Source: Lysobacter sp. CFH 32150
GTDB lineage: Bacteria > Pseudomonadota > Gammaproteobacteria > Xanthomonadales > Xanthomonadaceae
NCBI RefSeq assembly: GCF_022758295.1
Contig: NZ_JALDWJ010000004.1
Location: 1 to 64,000 of the forward strand
Direction: 5' to 3'
Length of the DNA stretch: 64,000 bases
Below, piece after piece: positions 49,092 through 57,732 of this stretch. The notes beneath the pieces were generated by a model that saw only the letters and a program-made list of their open reading frames with translations, searched no databases and had not been told where the DNA came from. Both the position numbers and the translations under genes were made by a program. The stretch's first letter is position 1. Each line of letters begins with the position of its first letter.

Positions 49092-49355
49092 GGCCTGTTA
49101 ACGCCTATGGAATGGGTCGCGTTGCTTCTCAATGGTCGTCAGGTGGTGCTGCGTCGCGCTGCGCCTTGCTGCCTGCAAGGTCAAGCGGTGCGGCGCCGCA
49201 TGGCGGCCATTGAGAAGCAACCCGAAGGGCCGGGCCTGACGCCGTGCGATGCCGCGTCATCGCTCGGTTGCGTATCGACATACGCGTCCTCGCTCTTCCC
49301 TGCCTCGCACGCCCTCAGGCCCGGCGCGACCCACTCCATAGGCGTTAACAGGCCC
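49091..49355. repeat. 265-bp structured element with 31-bp terminal inverted repeats (MITE-like or structured RNA)
   Basis: The outer arms 49091-49121 and 49325-49355 are reverse complements with one mismatch in 31. Inside, two further stems close independent arms: 49121-49135 with 49207-49221 (15 bp, perfect) and 49229-49248 with 49306-49325 (18 of 20). Both abut the outer stem, making a three-way junction. Smaller hairpins sit in the arms (CCTTGC/GCAAGG near 49164-49180; CGATG/CATCG 49247-49262; GCGTAT/ATACGC 49270-49285). It fills the entire gap between two genes. A solo end is at 15354-15394. No transposase is encoded. Confidence 0.85.
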
Positions 49356-49360
49356 CGGCG

Positions 49361-50680
49361 ATGACTACGGCCGAAGACGCCCTGACCGGCCTGCACAACC
49401 GCCGGAGCTTCATGTCGCTGCTGCGCCGGCACATCGGATTGGCGAACGACCACCAGACCAACCTTGGCCTTGCGGTGATCGACATCGACGGCTTTGCACG
49501 GATCAACGCGACCCATGGTTTCGACTTCGGCGACCGTGTGCTGGTTCATCTGGCGAATCAAGTGAGGGAAGTGGCGCGTAAGCAGGACTACGTCGCCCGC
49601 ATCGGCGACAACCGATTCGCGCTGGTGCTCACACGAGTGATGAACAAGGGACATGTCGAGCTGGCGGTGCAGAAATTGTTCCGTCTACTCGACCTGCCGT
49701 TCGAGGCCGGCGCGACCCGGCTCAAGCTGCCGGTCACCGTCGGCGCGGCGCTGTGCCCGATGCACGCCTCGCAGGCGGACTACCTGCTGCGCCAGGCCGA
49801 GATGAGCATTGAAGCCGCGCGAGCGATCGGGCAGCACAGCATGTTCGCGCCGGACAACGAGCAAGATACCGGCCTGTCCGAGTTCTGGGATCTGGAAATC
49901 GAGCTGGCTGGCGCGGTGGAACGTGGCGAGATCACCCTGCACTACCAGCCCAAGTTGCGCGCGTCGGACCGGCAGCCGGTCGGCGCCGAGGCGCTGATGC
50001 GCTGGCACCACCGCACGCGTGGTCTGGTCTCACCCAACCTGTTCATCCCGATCGCCGAGCAGACCGGGCAGATTCGGGCCATGACCATGTGGGCGATGAA
50101 CACCGCATTGCGCCACGCCAGCGAATGGCGTGGCGGACCGTTGTCGGTGGCGGTGAACGTGCCGGCCAATCTGGTCGCACGCCACGACCTGCCCGACCTG
50201 GTCGAGAACGCGCTGCATCTGTGGGGACGCGACAGCATCCAGCTGACGTTGGAGATTACCGAACGCTCGCTGGTGGCCGACCCCAAGCACAGCTTCGCCA
50301 TCCTTTCCCGGATCCGCGATCTCGGCGTCAAGATCTCGATCGACGACTTCGGCACAGGCTATTCGTGCCTCGCCTACTTCAAGGACATCCCCGCCGACGA
50401 ACTGAAGATCGACCGCTCATTCGTCTGTGGCCTGCTCGACGACCCTGCGTGCGCCGACATCACTGCGCTGATCATCGACCTCGCGCACCGCTTTGGACTG
50501 TCAGTAGTCGCCGAGGGCGTCGAGGACGAGGCGACCTTCCTGGCTCTCCTGCAGCGTGGTTGTGACGTGGTGCAGGGCTACCATTTCGGTGAGGCGATGC
50601 CCCCGGATGCGTTCGCGCGCTGGCTGGCGCAATCCTCGGGCGGGCCTAAGCACGCCGCGGACGACTTCGCTACCGGCTAA
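49361..50680 (+). CDS. GGDEF-EAL protein, degenerate GGDEF and intact EAL: probable c-di-GMP phosphodiesterase
   Basis: The protein begins directly at the GGDEF fold (DALTGLHNRRSFMSLL), with no sensor or linker. The active-site loop reads GDNRF (residues 82-86) instead of GGDEF, so cyclase activity is unlikely. The EAL domain keeps its key residues: EAL at 210-212, the Asn in AVNVPANLV, EITERSL, DDFGTGYSCLAY, LKIDRSF, VAEGVE and QGYHFG. It should hydrolyse c-di-GMP to pGpG. The ATG lies five bases after the repeat element and lacks a Shine-Dalgarno outside it. The N-terminus may have been lost on insertion. Length is 439 residues. Confidence 0.9.
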   Translation: MTTAEDALTGLHNRRSFMSLLRRHIGLANDHQTNLGLAVIDIDGFARINATHGFDFGDRVLVHLANQVREVARKQDYVARIGDNRFALVLTRVMNKGHVELAVQKLFRLLDLPFEAGATRLKLPVTVGAALCPMHASQADYLLRQAEMSIEAARAIGQHSMFAPDNEQDTGLSEFWDLEIELAGAVERGEITLHYQPKLRASDRQPVGAEALMRWHHRTRGLVSPNLFIPIAEQTGQIRAMTMWAMNTALRHASEWRGGPLSVAVNVPANLVARHDLPDLVENALHLWGRDSIQLTLEITERSLVADPKHSFAILSRIRDLGVKISIDDFGTGYSCLAYFKDIPADELKIDRSFVCGLLDDPACADITALIIDLAHRFGLSVVAEGVEDEATFLALLQRGCDVVQGYHFGEAMPPDAFARWLAQSSGGPKHAADDFATG

Positions 50681-50813
50681 CTTGCGTCCTTGGCAGGACC
50701 GGCGCGTGCTGGCTCGCTACTCGCACGCGAGACCGAACAGACCCAGCCCCCCACCGCGATCGAGCCGCGCCAGTACGCGGCGGGCGCCCATCCGTTAAGC
50801 TATGCGGCCGAGT

Positions 50814-50890
50814 GCGCCTGTAGCTCAGCCGGATAGAGTAGTGGCTTCCGAAGCCATTGGTCGGGGGTTCGAATCCCTCCAGGCGCGCCA
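50814..50890 (+). tRNA. tRNA-Arg (anticodon CCG)
   Basis: The acceptor stem GCGCCTG pairs with CAGGCGC, the discriminator is G and CCA is encoded. The D-arm is AGCTCAGCCGGATAGAGT, the anticodon loop TTCCGAA gives CCG, and the T-arm contains GGTTCGAATCC. It sits between the EAL gene and the pectin locus. No second tRNA or integrase gene lies next to it. Confidence 0.97.
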
Positions 50891-50977
50891 ATTCCCTTGT
50901 GACGATCCGGTGCCATTGCACGGACCGTCCTGCCTGCGGACTGTTTCCGCTTCCACGTACTCGCGACCAGCCCGCTC

Positions 50978-51430
50978 TCAGCGCCGCACGGCCTGCTTGC
51001 GATAGACGATGAAGATCACCAGGTCTTCCGCACCCAGTTGTTTCAACGCGTGGCTGTCGCCGTTGCGGGTCAGGACGGCGTCTCCCGGTCCGACTTCACG
51101 CGTCTTGCCCTGCAGCGTGAGCTCGCCTTTGCCCGACAGCACGTAGTAGATCTCGTCCTTGTCGTTGACGTGGGCGCCGATGGTCGCGCCGGGATGCAGC
51201 GCGCGCTTGCGGAAGATGAGCTCGAAGTCCTTGGCCTGCTCGAAGAAAGGATAGGCCGTCGTCGTGCCGAGGCCTTCGTGCGGGCCAGGCTGTTCGGTGG
51301 CGATCCCGCGCTCGTTCTGCACGTACGAATCGCTGCGTGTCGCGCTCGGTGCGGATTGGGCAGAGACGTCACCTGCGACAAGCAGCGATGCCGTGGCGGC
51401 GATCGCGAGGAAGATCTGTCGTGGATCCAT
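50978..51430 (-). CDS. Secreted small cupin protein
   Basis: A signal peptide (MDPRQIFLAIAATASLLVAGDVSA) precedes a single cupin barrel. Motif 1 reads GATIGAHVNDKDEIYYVLSGKG, where the second metal His of the usual HxH is Asn, while the Glu remains; motif 2 is GPGDAVLTRNGDSHALKQ. It follows kduD after 23 bp. Cytosolic KdgF cupins linearise unsaturated uronates in pectin loci; a KdgF-like job in the periplasm is inference. GGAGGTG precedes the ATG at 51430. Length is 150 residues. Confidence 0.85.
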   Translation of the reverse strand: MDPRQIFLAIAATASLLVAGDVSAQSAPSATRSDSYVQNERGIATEQPGPHEGLGTTTAYPFFEQAKDFELIFRKRALHPGATIGAHVNDKDEIYYVLSGKGELTLQGKTREVGPGDAVLTRNGDSHALKQLGAEDLVIFIVYRKQAVRR

Positions 51431-51453
51431 GGACACCTCCGCTTGCGGATTGA

Positions 51454-52212
51454 TCAGCGCGCCAGCCAGCCGCCATCGACCGGCAATACCGCGCCGTGGA
51501 CGTAGTCGGAAGCTGCGCTGCACAGGAACACCGCAGCGCCGCCCAGGTCGGAGGGTCCGCCCCAACGCCCCGCTGGAATGCGTTCCAGGATCGCCTTGTT
51601 GCGTGTCGCGTCGTTGCGCAGTGCTTCGGTGTTGTTGGTGGCGAAGTAACCCGGCGCGATCGCGTTGACGTTGATGCCCTTGCCCGCCCATTCGTTGGCG
51701 AGCAAGCGGGTGATGCCGAGCAGGCCCGACTTGCTCGCCGTGTATGAAGCGACGCGGATGCCGCCCTGGAACGAGAGCATCGAAGCAATGTTGACGATCT
51801 TGCCGCCGCGCTGCGCGGCGACCCACGTGCGCGCCACTGCTTGCGAGAGGAAGAAGGCGCTCTTGAGGTTGACGTCGATCACCGCATCCCAATCGTCTTC
51901 GGTGAAATCAAGTGCGTCGTTGCGGCGGATGGTGCCGGCGTTGTTGACGAGGATGTCGATGCGACCAAAGTGGGCGGTCGCCGATTCGACGATCCCCAGA
52001 ATCGATGAGGTGTCGTCCAGCGTGGCTTCGATCCACGCGCAGCGGCGGCCGAGCGCCAGCACCTGCGCTTCGGTATCGCTCGGCACGCTGCGCCCGACCG
52101 CGGCGATGTCGGCGCCGGCCTGGGCCAGCGCAACGGCGATGCCCTGGCCGAGGCCGGTGTTGGCGCCGGTAACCAGCGCCACCTTGCCGGTAAGGTCGAA
52201 CGGAGAGGCCAT
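51454..52212 (-). CDS. kduD: 2-dehydro-3-deoxy-D-gluconate 5-dehydrogenase KduD
   Basis: A short-chain dehydrogenase that reduces 2,5-diketo-3-deoxygluconate to 2-keto-3-deoxygluconate with NADH. The cofactor motif is TGANTGLGQG, the NNAG motif lies in DILVNNAGTIRR, and the catalytic Ser and YxxxK are in IASMLSF and SYTASKSG. FDLTGKVALVTGANTGLGQGIA and NTEALRNDATRNKAILERIPAGRWG are typical of KduD. Length is 252 residues. It follows kduI after 25 bp. Confidence 0.95.
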   Translation of the reverse strand: MASPFDLTGKVALVTGANTGLGQGIAVALAQAGADIAAVGRSVPSDTEAQVLALGRRCAWIEATLDDTSSILGIVESATAHFGRIDILVNNAGTIRRNDALDFTEDDWDAVIDVNLKSAFFLSQAVARTWVAAQRGGKIVNIASMLSFQGGIRVASYTASKSGLLGITRLLANEWAGKGINVNAIAPGYFATNNTEALRNDATRNKAILERIPAGRWGGPSDLGGAAVFLCSAASDYVHGAVLPVDGGWLAR

Positions 52213-52237
52213 GCGCTTCGCTCCTATCGAGCCGCTG

Positions 52238-53086
52238 TCATTGCAGCTGGCAGATGTCCAGCTGGTTCATGTCGGTGTAGTCCAGGTTCTCGCCGCCCAT
52301 CGCCCAGATGAAACCGTAGCTGCTGGTGCCCGAACCCATGTGGATCGACCACGGCGGCGACAACACGGCTTCGTCATTGGCGATCACCAGGTGACGCATG
52401 TCGGTGGGCTCGCCCATGAAATGCATCACGCGCTGGTTGTCGTCCAGGCCGAAGTAGAAATAGACCTCGGAACGCCGATCGTGTAGGTGCGGCGGCATCG
52501 TGTTCCAGACGCTGCCGGGCTTGAGCATGGTCACGCCGAGCAGCAGCTGGCAGGACTTGCACGTGGCCGGCACGATGTACTGGTAGATCGTGCGCTCGTT
52601 GGAGGTTGCCAATGCGCCGCGTTCCAGCGGCACCGCCAGGTCGATCGAGATGTGCTTGGTCTCGTAGCGCGCGTGGGCAGGCGTCGAGAACAGGTAGTAC
52701 TTCGCCGGCACCGCGGCGTCGGCCGACTCGAAGCGCACGTCGGCGCTGCCCATCGCCACGTACAGGCCATCGCGCGGTTTCAGCGTGTAGGTCGTGCCAT
52801 CGACGACGACGCGGCCCTCGCCTTCGCCGACGTTGACCACGCCGAGTTCGCGCCGCTCCAGGAACGGTTTGCCCGCCGCGGAAGCGGGCTCGGTCTGCGC
52901 CGGCAGCGGCAGGGCGGTCTTCACCGGCGCAGCGCCGCCGACCACGATGCGTTCGTAGTGGGTGTAGTTGAGGCGGACCTCGTCGGCGGCGAACAGGTCG
53001 CGGACCAGGTAGCGGTCGCGCAGCTGTTCGTTGCTGGCCGCAGCCAGCGATTCGGGATGGGTGGCGTGGTAGGTCTTGCGGTACAT
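52238..53086 (-). CDS. kduI: 5-dehydro-4-deoxy-D-glucuronate isomerase KduI
   Basis: It isomerises 5-keto-4-deoxyuronate to 2,5-diketo-3-deoxygluconate in uronate catabolism. The zinc-binding cupin motif is [15 protein letters not shown], and the C-terminal [13 protein letters not shown] is typical. The 282 residues match the E. coli enzyme (278). A promoter overlapping a putative operator lies upstream. It begins a transcript with kduD and the cupin gene. Confidence 0.97.
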   Translation of the reverse strand: MYRKTYHATHPESLAAASNEQLRDRYLVRDLFAADEVRLNYTHYERIVVGGAAPVKTALPLPAQTEPASAAGKPFLERRELGVVNVGEGEGRVVVDGTTYTLKPRDGLYVAMGSADVRFESADAAVPAKYYLFSTPAHARYETKHISIDLAVPLERGALATSNERTIYQYIVPATCKSCQLLLGVTMLKPGSVWNTMPPHLHDRRSEVYFYFGLDDNQRVMHFMGEPTDMRHLVIANDEAVLSPPWSIHMGSGTSSYGFIWAMGGENLDYTDMNQLDICQLQ

Positions 53087-53119
53087 GCACGGGCTCCGAT
53101 CGCACGACGGACTGACTGC

Positions 53120-53149
53120 ATTCTAGCTGTCTTGGTAACCGGTGTCATT
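53120..53149 (-). promoter_or_regulatory. kduI promoter overlapped by a LacI-type operator
   Basis: On the minus strand an ATGACA (-35, plus coordinates 53143-53148) is followed after exactly 17 bases by TAGAAT (-10, 53120-53125). The motif at 53134-53149 (AATGACACCGGTTACC on the minus strand) is an imperfect palindrome around CCGG that includes the -35 element. A near-identical copy stands at 59601-59616. Binding there would block RNA polymerase. Confidence 0.7.
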
Positions 53150-53181
53150 CAATGCCACGAAGTCTCCCCCGGCGACAGGTT

Positions 53182-54255
53182 TCACTGCTGCGGCGGATGG
53201 CAGGAGTCGCGGATGACCAGGTGCGGATGCACGCTGTTGGCGGCGAGCGCGCTGGCCGAAGCGGCGTCCGGCTGCAGCAGCATCGAGGCGGCGATGCGGC
53301 CCATGTCGCGGATCGGCAGGCGCACCGAGCTCAGCGCCGGCCACAGCCGCGAAGCCAGCGGGCTGTCGTCGAAGCCGATCACCGACAGCTGCTGCGGGAT
53401 CGCGATGCCGGCGCGCAGCGCGACCTTGTAGACACCAGCCGCCATCTCGTCGTTGCCGCAGAAGATCGCCGTCGGGCGGCGATTGCCGGCGAGCAGGTTC
53501 TCGGCGGCGGCGACGCCGGATTCGAAGGTATAGCCGGCCTCGACGATGCGCGCCTGCGGCAGCGTGACGCCGCCCTTGGCCAGCGCGTCGACGAATCCGG
53601 AGGTGCGTTCGTGCGTGGAACGGTAGCTGCTCGGACCGGTGACCAGCGCAATGTCGTGGTGACCCAGCGACAACAAATAGTCGGCTGCTTCGGCCGCGCC
53701 CTCGCGGTCATGGGTGACGACCATATGCGAGGCGTCGTCCAGTGCCACCGAGGCGATGCGCGAATAGCGACAGCCGATCTCGGTCAGCATGTCGACCAGT
53801 GCCTGGTCTTCGGAGACGCGCGGAATCAGCATCACGCCATGGAGTTTCTGCTGCTGCACGAAGCGACGGACGCCGTCGATGTAGCCGGGGCTGCGGCTGT
53901 CGCAAGGATGCACCACCAGCTCCAACCCCGAATCCCGGATCGCGTCCAACGCGCCGTATTGCAGGTTGACGATGTATTGCGCGGTCGGGTTGTCGTAGAC
54001 CATGCCGATCAGCAACGAGCGCCGAAACGCCAGCGCACGCGCCATCGGATCCGGCACGTAGCCGACTTCGCGCATCAGCGCTTCGACCTTCTCGCGCGTG
54101 TCCTGCCGCACCAGCGGCGAACGATTGATGATCCGCGAGACGGTCTTCTTGGACACGCCCGCCAGCCGTGCGATGTCGTTGATCGTCGCCGCCTTGGTCG
54201 GCGTGCTGACCGGAGCCGGGTTGGCGGGACGTCCGTGTGTTGTGCGCGCTGGCAT
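53182..54255 (-). CDS. LacI-family transcriptional regulator (KdgR-like role)
   Basis: The N-terminal helix-turn-helix is classical (ATINDIARLAGVSKKTVSRIIN), with hinge helix region VGYVPDPMARALAFRRS and a periplasmic-binding-protein-type effector domain after it (IFCGNDEMAAGVYKVALRAG, SVIGFDDSPLAS). A 14-residue Thr/Pro extension precedes the DNA-binding domain. It lies between the GH43 gene and kduI. The two copies of a CCGG-centred palindrome in the locus are its likely operators. The effector would be a pectin-derived keto-sugar. Length is 357 residues. Confidence 0.93.
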   Translation of the reverse strand: MPARTTHGRPANPAPVSTPTKAATINDIARLAGVSKKTVSRIINRSPLVRQDTREKVEALMREVGYVPDPMARALAFRRSLLIGMVYDNPTAQYIVNLQYGALDAIRDSGLELVVHPCDSRSPGYIDGVRRFVQQQKLHGVMLIPRVSEDQALVDMLTEIGCRYSRIASVALDDASHMVVTHDREGAAEAADYLLSLGHHDIALVTGPSSYRSTHERTSGFVDALAKGGVTLPQARIVEAGYTFESGVAAAENLLAGNRRPTAIFCGNDEMAAGVYKVALRAGIAIPQQLSVIGFDDSPLASRLWPALSSVRLPIRDMGRIAASMLLQPDAASASALAANSVHPHLVIRDSCHPPQQ

Positions 54256-54302
54256 GTGGCGGTGTGTTCCTTACGCTTGGCCGATTCTAGCCCGGCATGG
54301 CC

Positions 54303-55886
54303 TCAATCCAGCGCGCGATAGCGGAAATCCCGGAAATGCACGCGTCCGCTGCCGGCGGCGTAGATCGCGGGCTTCAGCGCCAGGAACTTGCCGGCCACGT
54401 TGTGGTGGTAGCCCGACACTTCCATCTGCACCCCGTACTTCTGCCAGGTCTTGCCGTCGCGACTGTGGTGGAGGGTGACGATGTGACGGTCGTTGGTCAG
54501 ACGCAACCAGAGCTTGCCGCCCTTGCCGGAGGGCAGCTGCGCCGGCCGTTCTTCGCCATAGCGATGCAGCACGAAGACGTCGCCATTGCTGCCCAGGCCG
54601 GCGTACAGGCGATCGCTGTAGAACAGCAGCACGCCGCCGACTGCGCCGGGCTCGACGTCGAGCATGACCTCGAATTGATACGACTGGTCGCCGGCAATCG
54701 CCACCAGCGGCGAAGCATCGCGCGGTGCGGTGCCCTTGCCTTGCAGCGTCATCGCGCCGTCGCCGAACGAGAGCCGCTTGGCCTCGTCCTGCGCAGGATT
54801 GAAGAAAGCCCATTGCGGCCCGAGTCGACCACTGCGGAAATCGTCCGACAACGCCCGTCCGTGCCGGCCGACCGAGTCGCCGCTTGGCTTTTTCAGCGGT
54901 TTGCCCAGGGTGCCGCCCTTGGCGACGAACCAGTCATCGCTGGTCCATTCGATCGGATCCAGCAGCGCCTGGCGGCCGAGCGTCCAGTAACCGTGTTCGT
55001 AGCCGTGGTAGATCATCCACCAGCGCCCATCGCCACCTTCCACCAGTGTGGCGTGGCCGCGCGACCACCACGGCTCGTCGGCGCTGACCGTGCGCGTGAT
55101 CGGGTTGTGCGGCGAGTCCTGCCACGGGCCGTGGATCGAACGCGAGCGCGCGCTGATCACCATGTGCCCGGTCGGCGGACCGGCGGTGCCACCAACCGCG
55201 GTGGTCATGTAGAACCAGCCGCCATGGCGCGTGATCTTCGGGCCTTCCTGCGAATAGCTTTCGACATCCCAGTGTTCCGGATACTTCCAGCCGTCGTAGA
55301 CGTGCTTCACCTCGCCCGTCGTGCGCAACCCGTCGTCGGACAACTGCACGTAATCGCCGCCGCTAAGGAACAGGTAACGCTTGCCGTCTTCGCCGACGGC
55401 GTGGCCGGGATCGATGTGACGCGGCAGGCCGATATCGACCGGCTCGCTCCACGGGCCGCGGATGTCGTCGGCCCACACCACGAAGTTGCTGCGGCGCTCG
55501 CCGGTGCGTGCAGGGAAATAGATGTAGTAGCGGCCTGCGTGCTTGACCAGGTCCGGCGCCCAGATCGAACCGACGTTGCGCGCGATGGCATGGCCGATCG
55601 GCTCCCAGTTGACCAGGTCGCGCGAATGCCACAGCGGCAAACCGGGATACGCATCGAACGACGACAACGTCAGGTAGTAGTCGTCGCCATCCTTGAGCAC
55701 GGACGGATCGGGACGATCGCCGGCGAAGATTGGATTGAGGAAGGTGCCATTGCCAAGATCCGCCTGCCGCTGGTTCTCGATGCCACGTTTCCATGGCGAT
55801 GCCGCAAGCGCGAGCTGCGCAAATACGGGCAACGCCAGCAGCAGGCAGGCGGTCAATGCAGGGATGAAGGACTTCATCGATGTCAT
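54303..55886 (-). CDS. Secreted glycoside hydrolase family 43 enzyme with C-terminal beta-sandwich
   Basis: A signal peptide (FIPALTACLLLALPVFAQLALA) precedes the five-bladed GH43 propeller. The catalytic residues are visible: the base Asp in AGDRPDPSVLK, the pKa-modulating Asp in GSIWAPDLV and the acid Glu in YSQEGPKITRHGG. The last 190 residues form a lectin-like sandwich (DDFRSGRLGPQWAFFNP...FRDFRYRALD) common in GH43. It probably cleaves arabinan, xylan or galactan side chains. The start is 55886, or 55877 (MKSF). The transporter gene ends eight bases upstream. Confidence 0.9.
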   Translation of the reverse strand: MTSMKSFIPALTACLLLALPVFAQLALAASPWKRGIENQRQADLGNGTFLNPIFAGDRPDPSVLKDGDDYYLTLSSFDAYPGLPLWHSRDLVNWEPIGHAIARNVGSIWAPDLVKHAGRYYIYFPARTGERRSNFVVWADDIRGPWSEPVDIGLPRHIDPGHAVGEDGKRYLFLSGGDYVQLSDDGLRTTGEVKHVYDGWKYPEHWDVESYSQEGPKITRHGGWFYMTTAVGGTAGPPTGHMVISARSRSIHGPWQDSPHNPITRTVSADEPWWSRGHATLVEGGDGRWWMIYHGYEHGYWTLGRQALLDPIEWTSDDWFVAKGGTLGKPLKKPSGDSVGRHGRALSDDFRSGRLGPQWAFFNPAQDEAKRLSFGDGAMTLQGKGTAPRDASPLVAIAGDQSYQFEVMLDVEPGAVGGVLLFYSDRLYAGLGSNGDVFVLHRYGEERPAQLPSGKGGKLWLRLTNDRHIVTLHHSRDGKTWQKYGVQMEVSGYHHNVAGKFLALKPAIYAAGSGRVHFRDFRYRALD

Positions 55887-55893
55887 CGGCGGA

Positions 55894-57174
55894 TCACTTC
55901 AGCAAGGCGGGCAGCCACAGCGACAGCTGCGGCACGAAAGCGACCACCAGCAGCACGGCCAGCGCGGCCAGCCAGAACGGCCAGATCGTGCGCAGGCATT
56001 CGCCGATGCTGATCTTGCCGATCGCGGTACCGACGAACAGCACCGAGCCCAGCGGCGGACTGATCAGGCTCAATCCGCCCTTGAGGATCAGGATCACGCC
56101 GAAGTGGACCGGATCGATGCCGATCGCTTTCGCCAGCGGCAGGAAGATCGGCGTGCAGATGATGATCATCGGCGCCAGGTCCATGAAGGTGCCGAGCACC
56201 AGCAGGATCAGGATCATCAGCAGCAACATGAGGTTCTTGTCGGTGGTGATGCCAGTCAGCAATTCCACCGCCGCCGCAGGCACTTGCAGGAAGGCCAGCA
56301 ACCAGCCGAATGCCGCGGCCGACGCGATCACCAGCAGGATCATGCCGGTGGTGCGCCCGGCGTGACTGCAGGTCGCGACGAAATCCCGCCACGACAGGCT
56401 GCGATACACCAGCCCGGTGATCAGCAACGCGTAGGCCACCGCGATCGCCGCGCTTTCCACTGCGGTGAAGATGCCGGCACGAATACCGACGAAGATGATC
56501 GCCACCAGCAACAGACCAGGCAGCGCCGAAACGAAGCGACGGGCGACAATGGGGAAACCTGGAAACATTTCCACGACATAGCCGCGACGGCGTGCGATCA
56601 GCCAGGTGGTGAACATCAGCACCACGGTCATCAGCAGCGCCGGGATGATGCCGGCGGCGAACAGGTCGGCGATCGAAATGCTGCCACCGGCCGAAGCGGA
56701 GTACAGGATCAAGTTGTGCGAAGGCGGTACCAGCAGCGCGACGAGCGCCGCGGTCATGGTGACGTTGACGGCGAAGTCGCGATCGAAGCCGCGCTTGACC
56801 ATCTGCGGGATCATCGCGCCGCCCACTGCCGACACATCGGCGATCGCCGAGCCGGACACGCCGCCGAAGAACAGCGACGACAACACGCTCACCTGGCCGA
56901 GGCCGCCGCGCACGTGGCCGACCAGCGATGACGCGAGGCCGATCAGCCGTTCGGAAATGCCGCCGCGCAGCATGATCTCGCCGGCGAAGATGAAGAGCGG
57001 AATCGCGAGCAACGAGGCCGACGCCGCGCCGGTTGCCGTCAACTGTGCGACTGCGATCGCAGGCAACCCGAGATACAGCAACGTCGCCAGCGAGGCGGCG
57101 AACAACGAGAACGCCACCGGCACGCCCAGCACCAGCAGGCCGAGGAACACGCAGAACAGGAGCGCGGTCGCCAT
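55894..57174 (-). CDS. TRAP transporter large permease DctM-type
   Basis: The large membrane subunit of a tripartite ATP-independent periplasmic transporter, with about 12 helices, including LLAIPLFIFAGEIMLRGGISERLIGLASSLVGHVRGGLG and FFGGVSGSAIADVSAVGGAMIP, which are diagnostic. It catalyses sodium-coupled uptake of the substrate handed over by DctP. The ATG at 57174 is two bases after the dctQ stop. Length is 426 residues. The substrate is inferred to be a uronide. Confidence 0.96.
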   Translation of the reverse strand: MATALLFCVFLGLLVLGVPVAFSLFAASLATLLYLGLPAIAVAQLTATGAASASLLAIPLFIFAGEIMLRGGISERLIGLASSLVGHVRGGLGQVSVLSSLFFGGVSGSAIADVSAVGGAMIPQMVKRGFDRDFAVNVTMTAALVALLVPPSHNLILYSASAGGSISIADLFAAGIIPALLMTVVLMFTTWLIARRRGYVVEMFPGFPIVARRFVSALPGLLLVAIIFVGIRAGIFTAVESAAIAVAYALLITGLVYRSLSWRDFVATCSHAGRTTGMILLVIASAAAFGWLLAFLQVPAAAVELLTGITTDKNLMLLLMILILLVLGTFMDLAPMIIICTPIFLPLAKAIGIDPVHFGVILILKGGLSLISPPLGSVLFVGTAIGKISIGECLRTIWPFWLAALAVLLVVAFVPQLSLWLPALLK

Positions 57175-57176
57175 CG

Positions 57177-57695
57177 TCAGTGTCCTTGCACGGGCGCCTT
57201 GCCCGCGAACAGGTGGTGCAGTGCGAACAAGGCGATCAGGACACCGCCTGCGCTCAAGGGCAGGTAGAACGTGCCTTCCGGGATGCGCGCGCCGGCCATC
57301 GGCACCTGCCAGCTGTCGATCGCGAGCCGCGCTCCCCACCACGCCAGCAGCACACCGGTCGCGGCGACGATCGCGTGGCTCAACGCCTGCATCGCGCGAC
57401 CGATGCGTGGCGGCGCGGCCTGGCGTGCGATGAAGAAACCGAAGTGCGAGTCCGCGCGCACGCCGACCGCCGCGCCGAACATCATCGCGGTGTTGAGCAG
57501 CAGCAACGCCACCGGTTCGGTCCAGTCCGGCGATGCGTTGAGCACGTAACGCGCGAACACCTGCCAGGCCTGCACGGCGGCCATCGCCAGCAGCGCGCCA
57601 CCGGCGGTCCACGCAGCCAGCTGCGCGATGCGATCCAGCCAGTCGGCCGGCGCATGGATGGCGTCGATGGGTTGTTGCAGTTGTTCGTCGTTCAC
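57177..57695 (-). CDS. TRAP transporter small permease DctQ-type
   Basis: Four transmembrane helices with the family motif FARYVLNASPDWTEPVALLLLNTAMMFGAAVGVRADSHFG. I chose the GTG at 57695 because it has a strong GGAGGGG seven bases upstream and gives a 172-residue protein of the usual size; the frame is open to 57842 without a signal. It partners DctM. The dctP stop is 37 bp upstream. Confidence 0.92.
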   Translation of the reverse strand: MNDEQLQQPIDAIHAPADWLDRIAQLAAWTAGGALLAMAAVQAWQVFARYVLNASPDWTEPVALLLLNTAMMFGAAVGVRADSHFGFFIARQAAPPRIGRAMQALSHAIVAATGVLLAWWGARLAIDSWQVPMAGARIPEGTFYLPLSAGGVLIALFALHHLFAGKAPVQGH

Positions 57696-57732
57696 CAACC
57701 CCTCCAGGCGATGTTCATCGTCGGCGCCGCAC

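Noticed and set aside
49107-49364. 85-residue open frame inside the 265-bp element
   Set aside because: It consists almost only of inverted-repeat sequence, and an equivalent frame appears on the other strand; no domain or start signal.
50814-50890. tRNA-Arg as an integration site for a genomic island covering the pectin locus
   Set aside because: No integrase gene, no direct repeat of the tRNA 3' end was seen downstream, and the locus has the same base composition as the rest of the window.
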